Shown one piece after another: positions 10,801-20,009 of a stretch of 64,000 nt of DNA. Under the pieces are notes generated by a model. The model saw nothing but the letters and a program-made list of their open reading frames with translations, did no database searches and had not been told where the DNA came from. Source of the DNA: Agriotes lineatus. Taxonomy: Eukaryota > Arthropoda > Insecta > Coleoptera > Elateridae. The stretch covers positions 1 to 64,000 of the forward strand of contig CALNHX010007574.1 in NCBI GenBank assembly GCA_940337035.1, written 5' to 3'. The translations under genes were made by a program, and so were the position numbers. Position 1 is the first letter of the stretch. The number at the start of each line of letters is the position of its first letter.

Positions 10801-11073
10801 AGTTCGACTAGCCCCGGAATCCAACAGACACACGAATGAGATTCCATAAACCTCCACCTGTAAGTAAGGACGAGGATCCCCTTTTCGATTAGAGAAAGCA
10901 CTAAAAACTTTGGCCCTCCGGCCCTGAAAATTAACAGAACTCGAACTCCATGATGAATTGGCCGACTGCCCTCTTAAGATCGACGTCCGGCTACCCGACG
11001 ACCTTGTGCCTCGTTTCCCGAACACTTCGGACAAGTACTCTTCACTACACCTGTAGCGCCACATGAAAAACAA
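7858..11073 (-). CDS. pol: Gypsy Pol polyprotein (protease, RT, RNase H, integrase)
   Basis: A 1071-codon open frame without interruption. Residues about 84-89 carry the aspartic protease motif LLDSGAS. RT spans about 230-430 with YLDD at 385-388 and the conserved RRLPFGLHNAP just before it. RNase H follows with TDAS and TDHHSQLWL. Integrase has an HHCC zinc site (H...GHFG...CPVC) and a D,D-35-E core (CTDLVG, CDNGKQY, ERVNR). No chromodomain is evident at the C terminus. The frame is -1 relative to gag and overlaps it by 100 bp. The protein is probably made only as a Gag-Pol fusion through the slippery site at 11013-11019, so the first Met is unlikely to be the real start. All key catalytic motifs are present and it looks functional. 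Confidence 0.95.
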   Translation of the reverse strand: MFFMWRYRCSEEYLSEVFGKRGTRSSGSRTSILRGQSANSSWSSSSVNFQGRRAKVFSAFSNRKGDPRPYLQVEVYGISFVCLLDSGASRTVIGGAGWKKLQDIGLTLESSYSSVTVADGRSCTALGEIYVPFRLKDKVKVIKAVVIQDVAEDIILGIDFWKGMDLVPHFRKNTWDFGNKAVVNAIRMKEDLTSGEAQALDDLVAHFFQQMKPGLGCAKGVKHVIDTGDALPIKQRYYPVSPYIQEKIDQEIDTMLELGVIEPSSSPWSSPVVMVKKSSGEYRFCVDFRKVNSVTKRDAYPLPYMSVILDRLSNAQYLSSIDLKSAYWQVELEESSKEKTAFVVPGKGLYQFRRLPFGLHNAPGTFQRLVDQLLGSDLTPYVSVYLDDIIVATPTFTMHLEILQKVFTRLLQAGLTVNPEKCEFVKSQLKYLGYVIDRQGLRVDPSKVECMVNYPTPKSSKDVRRFVGLISWYRRFVRDFASRVAPLHRLTRKSATFSWNPEAEAAFQDIKQCLVSAPILTCPDFKEPFTLQTDASQVGLGCVLTQKIGGEERVIAYASRSLTHQEKKFSATELECLAVVWAIEKFRPYVEGVQFHVVTDHHSQLWLWKLQNPSGRLARWALRLQGYDFTISYRKGSENVVPDALSRAIAAIEIQEADQDQWYTKLRARIVETPHNFPQWRVEGNNIFKLTHAGSPNLNRDCDWKLVVPKSLRAKVLVENHDEPTAGHFGYFKTLRRVSARYYWPKMNVDVARYVRRCPVCTSQKPDQRKPYGEMHKRILSLPWEVICTDLVGPLPVSAKRNRFILVVVDCFTKYAMMFPLKTATSAAVVKHLENEVMLVFGAPERIICDNGKQYVSKAFRDLAKRYDSKIVYNANYHPQANPCERVNRVIKTMIRSYVNNDHRTWDEKLPQLGYALRTAVHEVTGYSPAYLNFGREPCLSGKMHRLRDQGNQPLDFHDRTDLNEHLKGLRSIYATVKARLDKAFHTSTQRYNLRRRPVSLELGQTVWKRNYTLSNKADYVAAKLTPKFIKCRVRQKVSPNVYELEDFETRRSLGSWHVQDLKVHEDEDLE

Positions 11074-12287
11074 AAACGTCTCGTTCGAGGTTTAGAACAC
11101 CTAGTAAAATTGTGACCAGTCTCCAGACAATTCCAACATTTCCTCGCTGGGACCACAGTATCAATAGATTCAACACGAGCCTTGGGAGTTTTACCATTAG
11201 ATGGACAAGCTAAGTCGGGTTCCAAAAAATCAACCTTATTGACCGTAGGGGTTCGATAACTAGTTGCCAGATCTTTAGTAGCCTCCAACTTCTTGCACAA
11301 CTGCAATAATTCCGAAACGCTATGATAATCCTGTAAAGCAACCCCCCTAATGAAAAATGGATCGATGTTACGTCGAATCACCGTTAATTTCTCCCGCTCT
11401 GATGGTGGGTGAGATAGCCTAGAAAACAAGTTCACCATACAAGAGAAATAATTTCCAACTTTTTCCTGAGGACCCTGGACCCGCGCCCTAATTGCATTCC
11501 ACAGTTCGACTTCATAGTCGAACGGCAAGTATTCCTCCCTCAAACAACGAATAAAGTCGTCCCACGAGTTGATCTGACCTCTAACAGAACGATACCAGAT
11601 CAATGCGCTACCACACAGCAAGTCGATGATGGCATTCTTCAAATCTGCTGGAGCGACTCCTCGGGCGACCCGTAACTCTTCCACTCTTTCAATGAAAGCG
11701 TTTACGCTAAGTCCAGTATTATCCCCACTGAAAGAAATACCCCACTTGTGGACTGGTACAACCTTACAGCTAGCATTAGAATTGCTTGAAGGCGGCTGAG
11801 TAACATTAACAGCAGCGGCAGAACTCCCCACTCCTGCTGGAACCAAAGGATCTCCCGCAGGTTGACCTAATTTGTCTAAATTGTCCTCAATGCAATTCAG
11901 TTGATCTACTACCTTGTTGATCGACTTCTCAAGGCCGACCTCCTTATCTGAAACGACCAACCTACTCAAACGTCCATATAAATGTCGAAGTTTGGATGAG
12001 ACAACCCTAAACTCATTTTGTTCCGGAGACCTAATCGTACTAATAAAGTCTGCCAACTCAGTGGTCTTCTTATCGCAGATCTCAATCTCTTTCGCAACAT
12101 CGGCCACAAAATTCGGTGCTAGTGGAAGTTCCCCAAACTGTTCTTTCCCTAAAAATTTCTTTAATTTCTTCCTCATAGTAGCAACAGTCTCTCCCTTCAA
12201 GCTGGTACAACCCCTAACCGATAATTCATAAATAAGTTCGTCGCGAGCTAGACGATGAGGATCCATGATCACAATCGATAAATACAA
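10974..12287 (-). CDS. gag: Gypsy Gag polyprotein
   Basis: A 437-codon frame. The likely start is the Met at residue 8 (MDPHRLARDEL). Residues about 10-50 resemble a SAP-like helix-loop-helix. A retrotransposon gag core follows at about 180-330 (KWGISFSGDN, then W-rich helices). Near the C terminus there is a CCHC knuckle, CWNCLETGHNFTRC. A second knuckle, CFSCGATGVVKSTC, has valine where histidine is expected, so it may bind zinc poorly. Gag forms the virus-like particle and binds element RNA. It ends just after the frameshift site that feeds Pol. No internal stop is present. Confidence 0.93.
   Translation of the reverse strand: MYLSIVIMDPHRLARDELIYELSVRGCTSLKGETVATMRKKLKKFLGKEQFGELPLAPNFVADVAKEIEICDKKTTELADFISTIRSPEQNEFRVVSSKLRHLYGRLSRLVVSDKEVGLEKSINKVVDQLNCIEDNLDKLGQPAGDPLVPAGVGSSAAAVNVTQPPSSNSNASCKVVPVHKWGISFSGDNTGLSVNAFIERVEELRVARGVAPADLKNAIIDLLCGSALIWYRSVRGQINSWDDFIRCLREEYLPFDYEVELWNAIRARVQGPQEKVGNYFSCMVNLFSRLSHPPSEREKLTVIRRNIDPFFIRGVALQDYHSVSELLQLCKKLEATKDLATSYRTPTVNKVDFLEPDLACPSNGKTPKARVESIDTVVPARKCWNCLETGHNFTRCSKPRTRRFCFSCGATGVVKSTCPKCSGNEAQGRRVAGRRS
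11013..11019 (-). promoter_or_regulatory. -1 ribosomal frameshift site GGGAAAC
   Basis: On the minus strand gag is read as TCG GGA AAC GAG, so the heptamer is in the canonical G GGA AAC phase. Slipping back one base gives GGG AAA CGA, which enters exactly the open pol frame (GKRGTRSS). A possible small hairpin (CGTCGG / CC-G-GACG) starts about 12 bases downstream, somewhat farther than usual. Confidence 0.85.
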
Positions 12288-12898
12288 ACGACTACTTAAT
12301 ACACTAACTTCAACTAATCGATTAAATATTTATACCCTAACAATAGCATGCACCAACAAAGGTTCACCAAAATCCCCAATTACACCTAAATGTACCTCAA
12401 TATACCTAAATATACCTAAATGCCAAAATCCAAAATCTATCATGCACCTAATGTACCAAAAAAATATGGCTCGAATGCCAAATATGCTACCAAGCAAAAA
12501 TCCAAACGTTCGTAAGGTTGGAGAAAGTCCTACCATACGAATCCCTAAATCTCAAATAATGGCTTAAATGCCAAACCCTAAAATCCTATGCACGGATGGA
12601 GAATGTTCTAACAAATCTCGCAACAACGACACAACAATTCCAGCCGTACAAATATTCAACAATCGGTGCTTCGCAGCTCAAAAAAATATTCCAAACCAAA
12701 TTCCCAAATTCGCACAAGACTCCTATAAACATATCCTGAAATAAACCAATTCGCCAAGACGAACAGGATGCAAGGAGTAACAAGGGCTAAGGTATAAACA
12801 ATAACCAGTAATATACTCAATAAATAACATCAACAATCCTAACTAAATATTTGCCAGTAATTACGGGATCCCTAACTAGAAAAGTTTCTCAAAAAATT
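12288..12898 (-). other. Gypsy 5' leader
   Basis: An untranslated leader of about 0.6 kb between the primer site and gag. Short C/A-rich runs such as repeats of 'taaatatacc' occur near 12400. I see no convincing coding sequence. Confidence 0.65.
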
Positions 12899-12916
12899 GC
12901 CCCACGTTGGGCGCCA
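12899..12916 (-). promoter_or_regulatory. Primer binding site, tRNA-Lys
   Basis: The + strand reads GCCCCACGTTGGGCGCCA, the 3' end of insect tRNA-Lys including CCA. On the minus strand it is the primer site TGGCGCCC..., three bases (AAA) after the 5' LTR. This fixes the direction of the element. Confidence 0.9.
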
Positions 12917-12919
12917 TTT

Positions 12920-14570
12920 TGTTACATCAACAATTGCCGATGGTAAATCGGAACATGCTCGCACTAACTCAGGAGAAGGGTCGTGGGCAACTTACCTTCC
13001 AAAAAAACTACAGATCGAACGGATAAGGGCGCCAAGGGGTTTGCAGCCTTATGTTCCACTCGTTCGTTTAAGCAAAAAAACCACTAAACTCGCTCAAGAT
13101 TGCAATGCAACGTAAACAATAAAACAAAACCCACAGAGTGATAAATCGTATAATATTCTAATATTTAATGTATCGGATAACAGGGAGGCATGAAATTGTT
13201 TTGTAATTACTGGCATAAAGTACACAGACAAGACTAGCACAAAATAAATATATATCACAGTAGGCAAATATATATCACATTATTACTTATTTCACAAATT
13301 CAATCGGGTGCATCCGAAATCGCAGCTAGGCTGACGGCCTCGTAACTAATTTCTAAATGGACTTACTTTCAGCACTAAATTTGGCCAAAACACATTAATT
13401 AATAGCAACCCGACGGCTAAGAGAATGTCACCGTTGTACTGCGTTCCATTTTTTGTATGTATCAAGTTAATAATTTACGGATACCCACGTAAGCAATCAG
13501 ATCTGTCTGCCCTATGGAAATAAGCACTGCTGGCTGAATACTGTTCCAGCTATTTTAATTAATCCAAAGGAGCATGGAACTATCGCAACTAGGTTTGCCA
13601 CTCGCTCAGCGAAATTTCAGTCCAAAATGAGCTTCGGCAAGATTACTTTAAAATAAGCACAGCGTAAGCTCGCACTTCGTGTGACCCTTGATTACAACAA
13701 TTACTTGCGGTGAAGCCGCTAATAAAAGAACACTATATGAATTGCTAAACAAGATAACGCAGGCAATTAAAAATTCCAGTGCATCCTAGCAGTTAACGAA
13801 CATAATACTATGCCGCACAACGAAATCGTTTTGAGAGTTCGTCTAACAAAATGCAAAATAATCGAGGTAGGTTTCAAACCAAACTCGGCATCAAGAGGTC
13901 ACTCCAAACACCAGGGGGCTGCTCCTACGGGAAGCTGTGAGCCACCGCGGACAGGACTGCCTCAAATCTCTCCGAGGGGTGTGCGAAGAACTACAGCCAT
14001 CGACTTTGGGATGATCTCAGCCCGAAGCAAGGAGCTGAGCAAACACACAACCAAAATTAGTGGTCGAATAAGAAGAGAGAAGCGTGCTTACCCAGAAAAG
14101 CCTGAATTCGCTTAACAGAAAAATGTGCTTTTACACAATCAGAGGACTTGGTAACTTTTCTGGCCCATCGACAAAAAGGATGTTAAAATAGCGACTGCCA
14201 CAACAACTAGGTTCTTTGGGCGTCCTTTACGAACCCTACTTTCAGTTCAGCTTCCTACATGGGAGGCGATGCACCTCGAAGATTGTCCAAACAAACAATT
14301 TAGCGGGCAGACATCTTAGCAAGCAACTTTTCACGAAAAACGGACGCTTCCCTAACGCCATCTCACGACAACGGCGGAAGTTGTTGGTGCCGATAATACA
14401 GAGCCCTGAACCCGTCTTTTAAATATGAACTTTCCAAAGAGAAAATAGAAACCTGTATTTCCACTAGAACTGTTTCAACTGCGATTTGAATTGTCCGAAA
14501 ACGACAAAGGTTGCCTGCCAATCAGGCGGAGAGTACTGCATAATTACGAGAAAACAATTCATTGGTTTCA
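12920..14570 (-). repeat. 5' LTR of gypsy element
   Basis: 1651 bp, TG...CA on the minus strand, next to the primer site. It holds the empty site for the mariner relic found in the other LTR. It should carry promoter and polyadenylation signals, but I could not place them with confidence. Confidence 0.93.
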
Positions 14571-15880
14571 TTTTATTGGTTATAAATAAACAGTATAGTT
14601 GCTTTCATTTCTAAAGGACTTGCAGTATACCGTGATTTAACTAATTTTCTACAGTCAAAATATCATTTAAAATTTTCATAGGTTATAGAGTTATTGCAAG
14701 GACATGAATTATCTTCGAATTTTGTTTTGCAAGCAATCTGTAATATAACTCTTTCTCGCGGTGTTATTACAATTAATATCAAACCCCAAAGTGTAAGTCA
14801 AAATGTAATAGCTCTCTTTTTGGAGCACTATTACATATCAAATTAAATGTACCCTTTTTATAATTATCAAAAAGAAGCACTATCATTTATAGCTCACTTA
14901 TGTACTTACCCTACTTCTTAATGTAATGACTAGTAATTGACGTATCTCATAAATCAATTTGACATTTAAAATTAAGTCATGCGATTATTTTTTTGAAACC
15001 TCGACTAGTCAGTTTTACAAGCAATGGGACTCATAAATCCCAGCTGAATGGGTTAATCTTCAACTAGCAACTTTATCTTGCAGTTAAAAACTGAATTACT
15101 TTTAAAATATAATAACTATTTGACTTTATGAATCAAATACACGTTTCAGGTACTTCAGTTTGTTAGTAGCACATTGAAGTTTGATCTGACATTACAAAAT
15201 AAAATACAAATTGTCAAAAACAATTAATCGAATATTAAATATGTCCAAACTTGATTTATATGAAAATTCTAAAAATAACCTAATTCCAAGAAGTAATTTC
15301 AAAATAGAATTGTCGAAAAACGTCGAGTACTAGAATCACTATTAATTTTAGAAAAATAATTCTAAATTTATTTCTAAATACAATTACAATTATCTTAATG
15401 ATTTGCCGCACCAAACTTGCTGTATAACTTCTTAATATTTCGTTAGAAATGGGCACTAACCTTCTGATTGTCTCTCTTGTACCTGAATGCTCTATCTCAG
15501 CTTCTAACTGGATAAATTCTAGTCAGAAAACACCTGCCTGGGTTGTTCCCGGCCAAATCAAAGCTCGTTGTAGCTCTTTGAAACCTCTATTATGTGGATA
15601 GATAGTTCAATAGCATACCATAACACTGACTTTCACTGGTTTTACTGGCTTCGTAGTAATATACCACGTTAAATGCAAATAGTCTTGAATTTTATATTTG
15701 TATAATATTCTGAGAGGACGCGACTTATAGGTTATGGTAATGGACACAAACATGAACAATTATTATTAGATGCTTAAGTCTTTCGTGTGAATTTAGTAAT
15801 TACGATATGCAGAAGGTTTTTTCTCCAATGTAAGGAATTGTTGCACGTGCAGGCATATTAATGATAGATTAAGGTTCGGT
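14571..15880. other. No gene seen
   Basis: Strongly AT-rich. The first bases after the duplication (attggttataaataaac) may be the 3' part of the interrupted hAT remnant. No coding segment is recognised. Confidence 0.45.
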
Positions 15881-16129
15881 CCACAGCTGCGACTTCGGGC
15901 GTATTAAGTTACACACACAGGGCCCTGGACCATATAGTTTTTTGCTTTCAGCTTAATAGTGAATTATGGGGCCACATAATTCACACTTTTCTTACAGGAA
16001 ACTGGAGATATTTGGGCATAGTCTAATTGGGAAATTCGTCACGCGGCGAAAGCCAAATAGGGATTAAAGTGGCAATTTACGACTCAGGGTGTTAGTCACC
16101 CACATCGAGGGCACCGAAAATATTATAAT

Positions 16130-16300
16130 ACGATTTAAATTGCGTCATAATGGAAACATTATGATTGGATGATTACCCAGCGGAAACGCTGTGATTGGTT
16201 ATGGGGTGGAAACACCACTGGTATTCCCGAGAGGGGATACCCACTGCGAGCGGCTATTTAAAGGGAAACTCGACGGAGTCAGACAACAGTTTTTGGGCAC
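16130..16300 (+). promoter_or_regulatory. Possible promoter / LTR-like segment
   Basis: Two ATTGG boxes (near 16162 and 16193) are followed by 'ctatttaaag' near 16252 and an initiator-like 'agtcag' about 25 bases later. The 89-bp tandem array follows, and AATAAA lies farther on near 16825. The order resembles the U3-R arrangement of an LTR, but I could not find paired LTR ends, so this is speculative. Confidence 0.3.
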
Positions 16301-16312
16301 CTTACTTGATCC

Positions 16313-16606
16313 CTAATTCCGCGGTTGTCGCTACATTTAATCGACGGGCGAGATCCTCGCTACTGCAGGTTAAGGGCAGACGACGGTGGTTTTCCTTACT
16401 CCTAATTCCGCGGTTGTCGCTACATTTTAATCGGCGGGCGAGCTTCTCGCTACTGCAGGTTAAGGGCAGACGACGGTGGTTTTTCTTATCCCTAATTCCG
16501 CGGTTGTCGCTACATTTAATCGACGGGCGAGCTCCTCGCTACTGCAGGTTAAGGGCAGACGACGGTGGTTTTCCTTATCCCTAATTACGCGGTTGTAGCT
16601 ACAGCA
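16313..16606. repeat. 89-bp tandem repeat array, three copies plus partial
   Basis: Copies begin at 16313, 16402, 16492 and a shortened one at 16581. Each starts ctaattccgcggttgtcgct and includes 'ctcgctactgcaggttaagg' and 'agacgacggtggtttt'. It is GC-rich compared with its surroundings. Copies differ at few positions, so the expansion is recent. A frame runs through the array at 16195-16584, but it changes reading between copies and is not a convincing gene. Confidence 0.9.
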
Positions 16607-17550
16607 GGTGGAGAGCAGCGGCGCAATTTCCTTCACTGATAAATTTCCTTTACAAACTCTCAAGTCCTTCCTTGCACTGACTAAGTCACCGTATTGCTAT
16701 TATTACACCAAAAATTGAAGAGCATTACATTTCCCATTAGACTGTGCCCACTGCAGAAAGGTAAAGGGAACAATTTGATTGTTAAATTTAGTTTTATATC
16801 CGAGAGTATAGGGTTTATTGCTTTAATAAATGTATAAAGCGTTTTCGGCGTTTTATTTCATCAAAGTGTGTGTATGAGCCTACTTAAATGAAGAACTTGC
16901 AGTTACAAGGGTTATAAGAACCCTAAGGGTACACAAGTTACGAGAACTTGTTTAAAGCATTCATAAAATCTGTTAAATTAAAACAAAGTGATGTACACAA
17001 CGTAGGGGGTTATAGATCACTAGAGGCCATCAGAAGACAACGACGTGCGCATTTACGACACCACAAGTTTGTCTCGTTACAATATTTGTGACTTAAAGTC
17101 AAATTTGATCGTAGAGAATATTATATTGCTACTACGTATCAAATCATCAATTATTATTATGCTTCACAATTAATGGGAATTTAACCCTTAACTTGACTAT
17201 TTCTCGTAAATTACCAATTCAAGTTATTTTAGTACTACTAAATATAAACAACCCTCTGTCTGGTCGCCCTTACAACCTCACTAGTTAAAACATACAACTG
17301 GTACATCACATGATATGCATTAGATATCTGGATATTATTTAAATTAAATGCACCATTCGTGCGGTATTCTGCATTACAAAGCTAAGTTGTTATTTATATA
17401 GCAAATAATTATTTCTGGCTTCTTTTGGTTAATAAGCAAATAATAAACAAAAAATAAATTCTTAAATGTAACTAGGTGGTCTATACTGCCAAGAAGTTAA
17501 ATCAAGGCCTACCGTAAGTTCTGTAGAAATAAAATCAACTATACTTTATG
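16607..17550. other. No gene seen
   Basis: AT-rich, with an AATAAA near 16825. No coding segment is recognised. Confidence 0.4.
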
Positions 17551-17979
17551 GTATAGTATTCCAACCAAAAATTGGAAAGCTATTTAAAATCCAGTACACC
17601 ATGAAAAGTGTAAGTCATGTCTAAGTTGGTTTCATACAATCAGTAAATAATATTCTAATGTCAATTCAGATTTCAAGTAATGACAGTTCATCTGCAAATT
17701 GTACATGTAACTGTTTTGTTAAGGCATTGTAACATTGTGCATGATTTAAGTAGGTACTAGTTGAGTTTTTAAAACCGTATAGTGGCATAGAAAAATTAAA
17801 AAAAACTTATATATCTTCCAAACTTCCCAATGCATCTGTCAAATTTGAAGGTTATTATCGAAGTGTCACTGAATGACAATCAAACAGTAATTTTATGAAT
17901 TAAATTACGAAGTGACTTACTGTTTTCAATACTGGCCTGATTTTAAATAGCTTTCCAATTTCTGGTTGGAATACTATAC
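17551..17979. mobile_element. MITE with ~50-bp terminal inverted repeats
   Basis: Left end gtatagtattccaaccaaaa and right end, reversed, gtatagtattccaaccagaa. The match continues through 'attggaaagctatttaaaatc'. The 429-bp body is AT-rich and has no coding capacity. The flanks are AT-rich, so the target duplication is not certain. Confidence 0.8.
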
Positions 17980-17991
17980 ACTCATTTTTTT

Positions 17992-18014
17992 NNNNNNNNN
18001 NNNNNNNNNNNNNN
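17992..18014. other. Assembly gap (23 N)
   Basis: A run of 23 undetermined bases, just left of the errantivirus LTR. The real size is unknown. Confidence 1.
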
Positions 18015-18027
18015 CTTTCCTCTCCTA

Positions 18028-18241
18028 AGTTAAATGACTAAATCGGAAAAACAGCTTTTTAAAAATAAACTTTATTTCGTAATTACAGGTAAAAGCAAAA
18101 ACCGTCTTAACTGTGTTACAAGCAAGCAAAGAATGACTCTAACATTTTACATAATTCACAATGTGGCAGAGAGATAACGATGAGCTGGGATGTGCCTTAT
18201 CAGCGTGGCGTCGTGTTCTTGATAAGCAGGTGCATGTAACT
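18028..18241 (-). repeat. 3' LTR of errantivirus
   Basis: 214 bp, starts agttaaatgactaaatcgga and ends catgtaact on the + strand. It matches 25489-25702 with three substitutions. Confidence 0.93.
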
Positions 18242-18253
18242 CCTCCCTCCTTA
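18242..18253 (-). promoter_or_regulatory. Polypurine tract of errantivirus
   Basis: The minus strand reads AAGGAGGGAGG right before the 3' LTR. It lies just after the env stop codon. Confidence 0.8.
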
Positions 18254-18961
18254 AGATGCAAAAATAACGGAGTTGTTTTTTGGATTCTGGCCCATTTCCA
18301 CTTCTTCAGCTTCATTTTGATTTTCCTTTTTGGCTGCCTTTGGACTTTCCAATGATTTCTTGCATTGTTTTCTAAACGTTAACATAAACAGCACAATGAT
18401 TGCGAGAATTAGTAGACCAATCAGGGTGCTAATAATTGGGGTGGTGTTTGCCGGATAGTCGATATGCTTGATTGGTGTTAGTTGTCTTGCGATTTCACTA
18501 ATTTGGTAAATTTCTTCTATGTCCAGTTTTGTAAAATTTGAAGTCTTGTGTTGCTTCAAAATTTCAAAATGTCCTATGCCAAACTTCGGTAAAATGAGTG
18601 GTTTGCCTTGTTGCAATTTAACGTCATTTATAAATTTCTTGCCGTCCACTTGGATTTCGCACAATTTGGGAATCTTTATTAGGGATGGAAGATTTATTTC
18701 TAAATATTGTTCCGATTTGCATTTGGAAAACAGCCTTTCTTGATTTGCAGGAATTATCAACACTTCTTCTTGGGTGACTTGCTTGATGATGGACTCTTCT
18801 ATGAATATTTCGAGGGCGTGACAGTTTTTCGCTGGATTGCCTTCGAGAAGCCTAAGGGTGCAGTTGTCTTCCACAATGAAGTTTTCGGTGCAATAAAATG
18901 TTTCTTCCATTACCGGGCATTCTTCTTTCTCGAACTGGGCCTTGGAGTTTTTCAGTGCCAA
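18251..18961 (-). pseudogene. env: Env C-terminal part, frameshifted
   Basis: A 236-codon frame, +1 relative to the upstream env frame, and the two overlap by about 110 bp. It contains several cysteines typical of the ectodomain and then a single transmembrane segment near residues 179-201 (TPIISTLIGLLILAIIVLFM). A basic and acidic cytoplasmic tail follows. Together with 18852-20009 it would form one envelope protein of the errantivirus / baculovirus-F type. The frame break lies near 18960-18990 and is most simply a one-base indel. I describe the break only. The Met at the start of this frame is not expected to be a real start. Confidence 0.85.
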
Positions 18962-20009
18962 ATATCGGTGTTTTGGAATAATAATTTGGTGGGTTTGGAT
19001 AATTGGATAAAGACGGTAGAAGTCCAGGACTTCGGTTCTTATTATAGGGACGTGTACCTATAGCAAAAACTAATTTAGAGTTTACGAAAGTTACTTGCGT
19101 TCCCAAAAATTGGTAGTACGTGAGGAGATTTTTGAATTTCGGAATTTCTGTTTTACTGTATATTTTTCCTAAGTAATTGAGCATCTCTCGGAGTTCATAA
19201 CTTGATATTATTGAGTTATGCGGGGTATTCAATTTCGAGAATACTATAGCATTTTCTATATTGTCTATGAAAGTTATTAAAATTTGACAGTCTAAATTCA
19301 ATTGAGAGAGTGTGCCTTGAAAAGTAATGTAAGTACTGAGGTCATTAATAGTATTCTGAACTGCTGCCTGGAAAGTTTTTAAGTCATTTTCAAGTTTTTC
19401 TTGGTTTTTATTTAATATTATTATTGTTTTATTGTAGTTGGCAATTAGTTTTTTGGATAAAGAAATTTGTAAATTTATTTCATGCGTTAAGTCCTTCTGA
19501 TTTTGTTCTAGTACATTAATAGCGTGATCATAACGTTTTTCGTCGTCTGCATCAAGATTGCCAAAAAGCCACTTGTTAATTTTGCCTATGCCATTAATTG
19601 CGCCTCTTTTATTTCGAATATGAGGGTGCAGATTTTCGAATTTCTGTTGAGTTGTTTGAATTAAATATTCTGATCTGAGTAACATGCCTTCGGCTAAGCC
19701 GTGATAGGATATAGGGTTTGTAATATTTACTTTGCTTATACTATCTCTAACTACGAAAAATTGTTTCTTTAAGTTATTTAACTGATTAATAATTACGTTT
19801 AAATCTAAGTAATGCAAAAATGTGTGCTTACTATAAACTAATCTAGCATTTCCTAACTGTATAGGAAGTATAGGGTTGTCAATTGTTTTGATTTTAATAT
19901 CCTCATCTATACTACGTACTCGTAATATTTGAAGGACCAGGAATAAGGTTAGTAGCCTCATTTCGCTTAGGTTCCTGGAACAAGGAATTAATTTTAGGTT
20001 TTCTAGCAA
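18852..20009 (-). pseudogene. env: Env N-terminal part (signal peptide, cleavage site, fusion peptide)
   Basis: A 385-codon frame. A signal peptide begins at residue 17 (MRLLTLFLVLQIL). A furin-type site RNKR lies at residues 132-135, followed by a glycine-rich hydrophobic fusion peptide at 136-150. A heptad-like coiled coil follows (about 155-235, with many N/L/I repeats). This layout is that of the F-like envelope proteins of insect errantiviruses. The frame overlaps the end of pol by about 98 bp, and such env genes are normally made from a spliced RNA. The last roughly 35 residues are out of register with the family, which marks the frameshift that separates the C-terminal part. Confidence 0.88.

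Larger units (their letters stand above)
4131..14570 (-). mobile_element. Ty3/gypsy LTR retrotransposon, apparently intact
   Basis: A complete element on the minus strand. Two LTRs (4131-6521 and 12920-14570) begin TG and end CA and are flanked by the 4-bp duplication TTTT (4127-4130 and 14571-14574). Next to the right LTR is a tRNA-Lys primer site. Next to the left LTR is a purine tract. Gag and Pol frames lie between. After removing the mariner insertion from the left LTR, both LTRs are 1651 bp. By eye I count about eight substitutions between them, about 0.5%, so the insertion is recent. There is no env. It landed in or next to a hAT remnant. Confidence 0.93.

Noticed and set aside
16195..16584. 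129-codon frame
   Set aside because: It runs through the 89-bp tandem array and reads successive copies in different frames; no family resemblance.
18519..19063. + strand frames opposite env
   Set aside because: Antisense shadows of the env gene.
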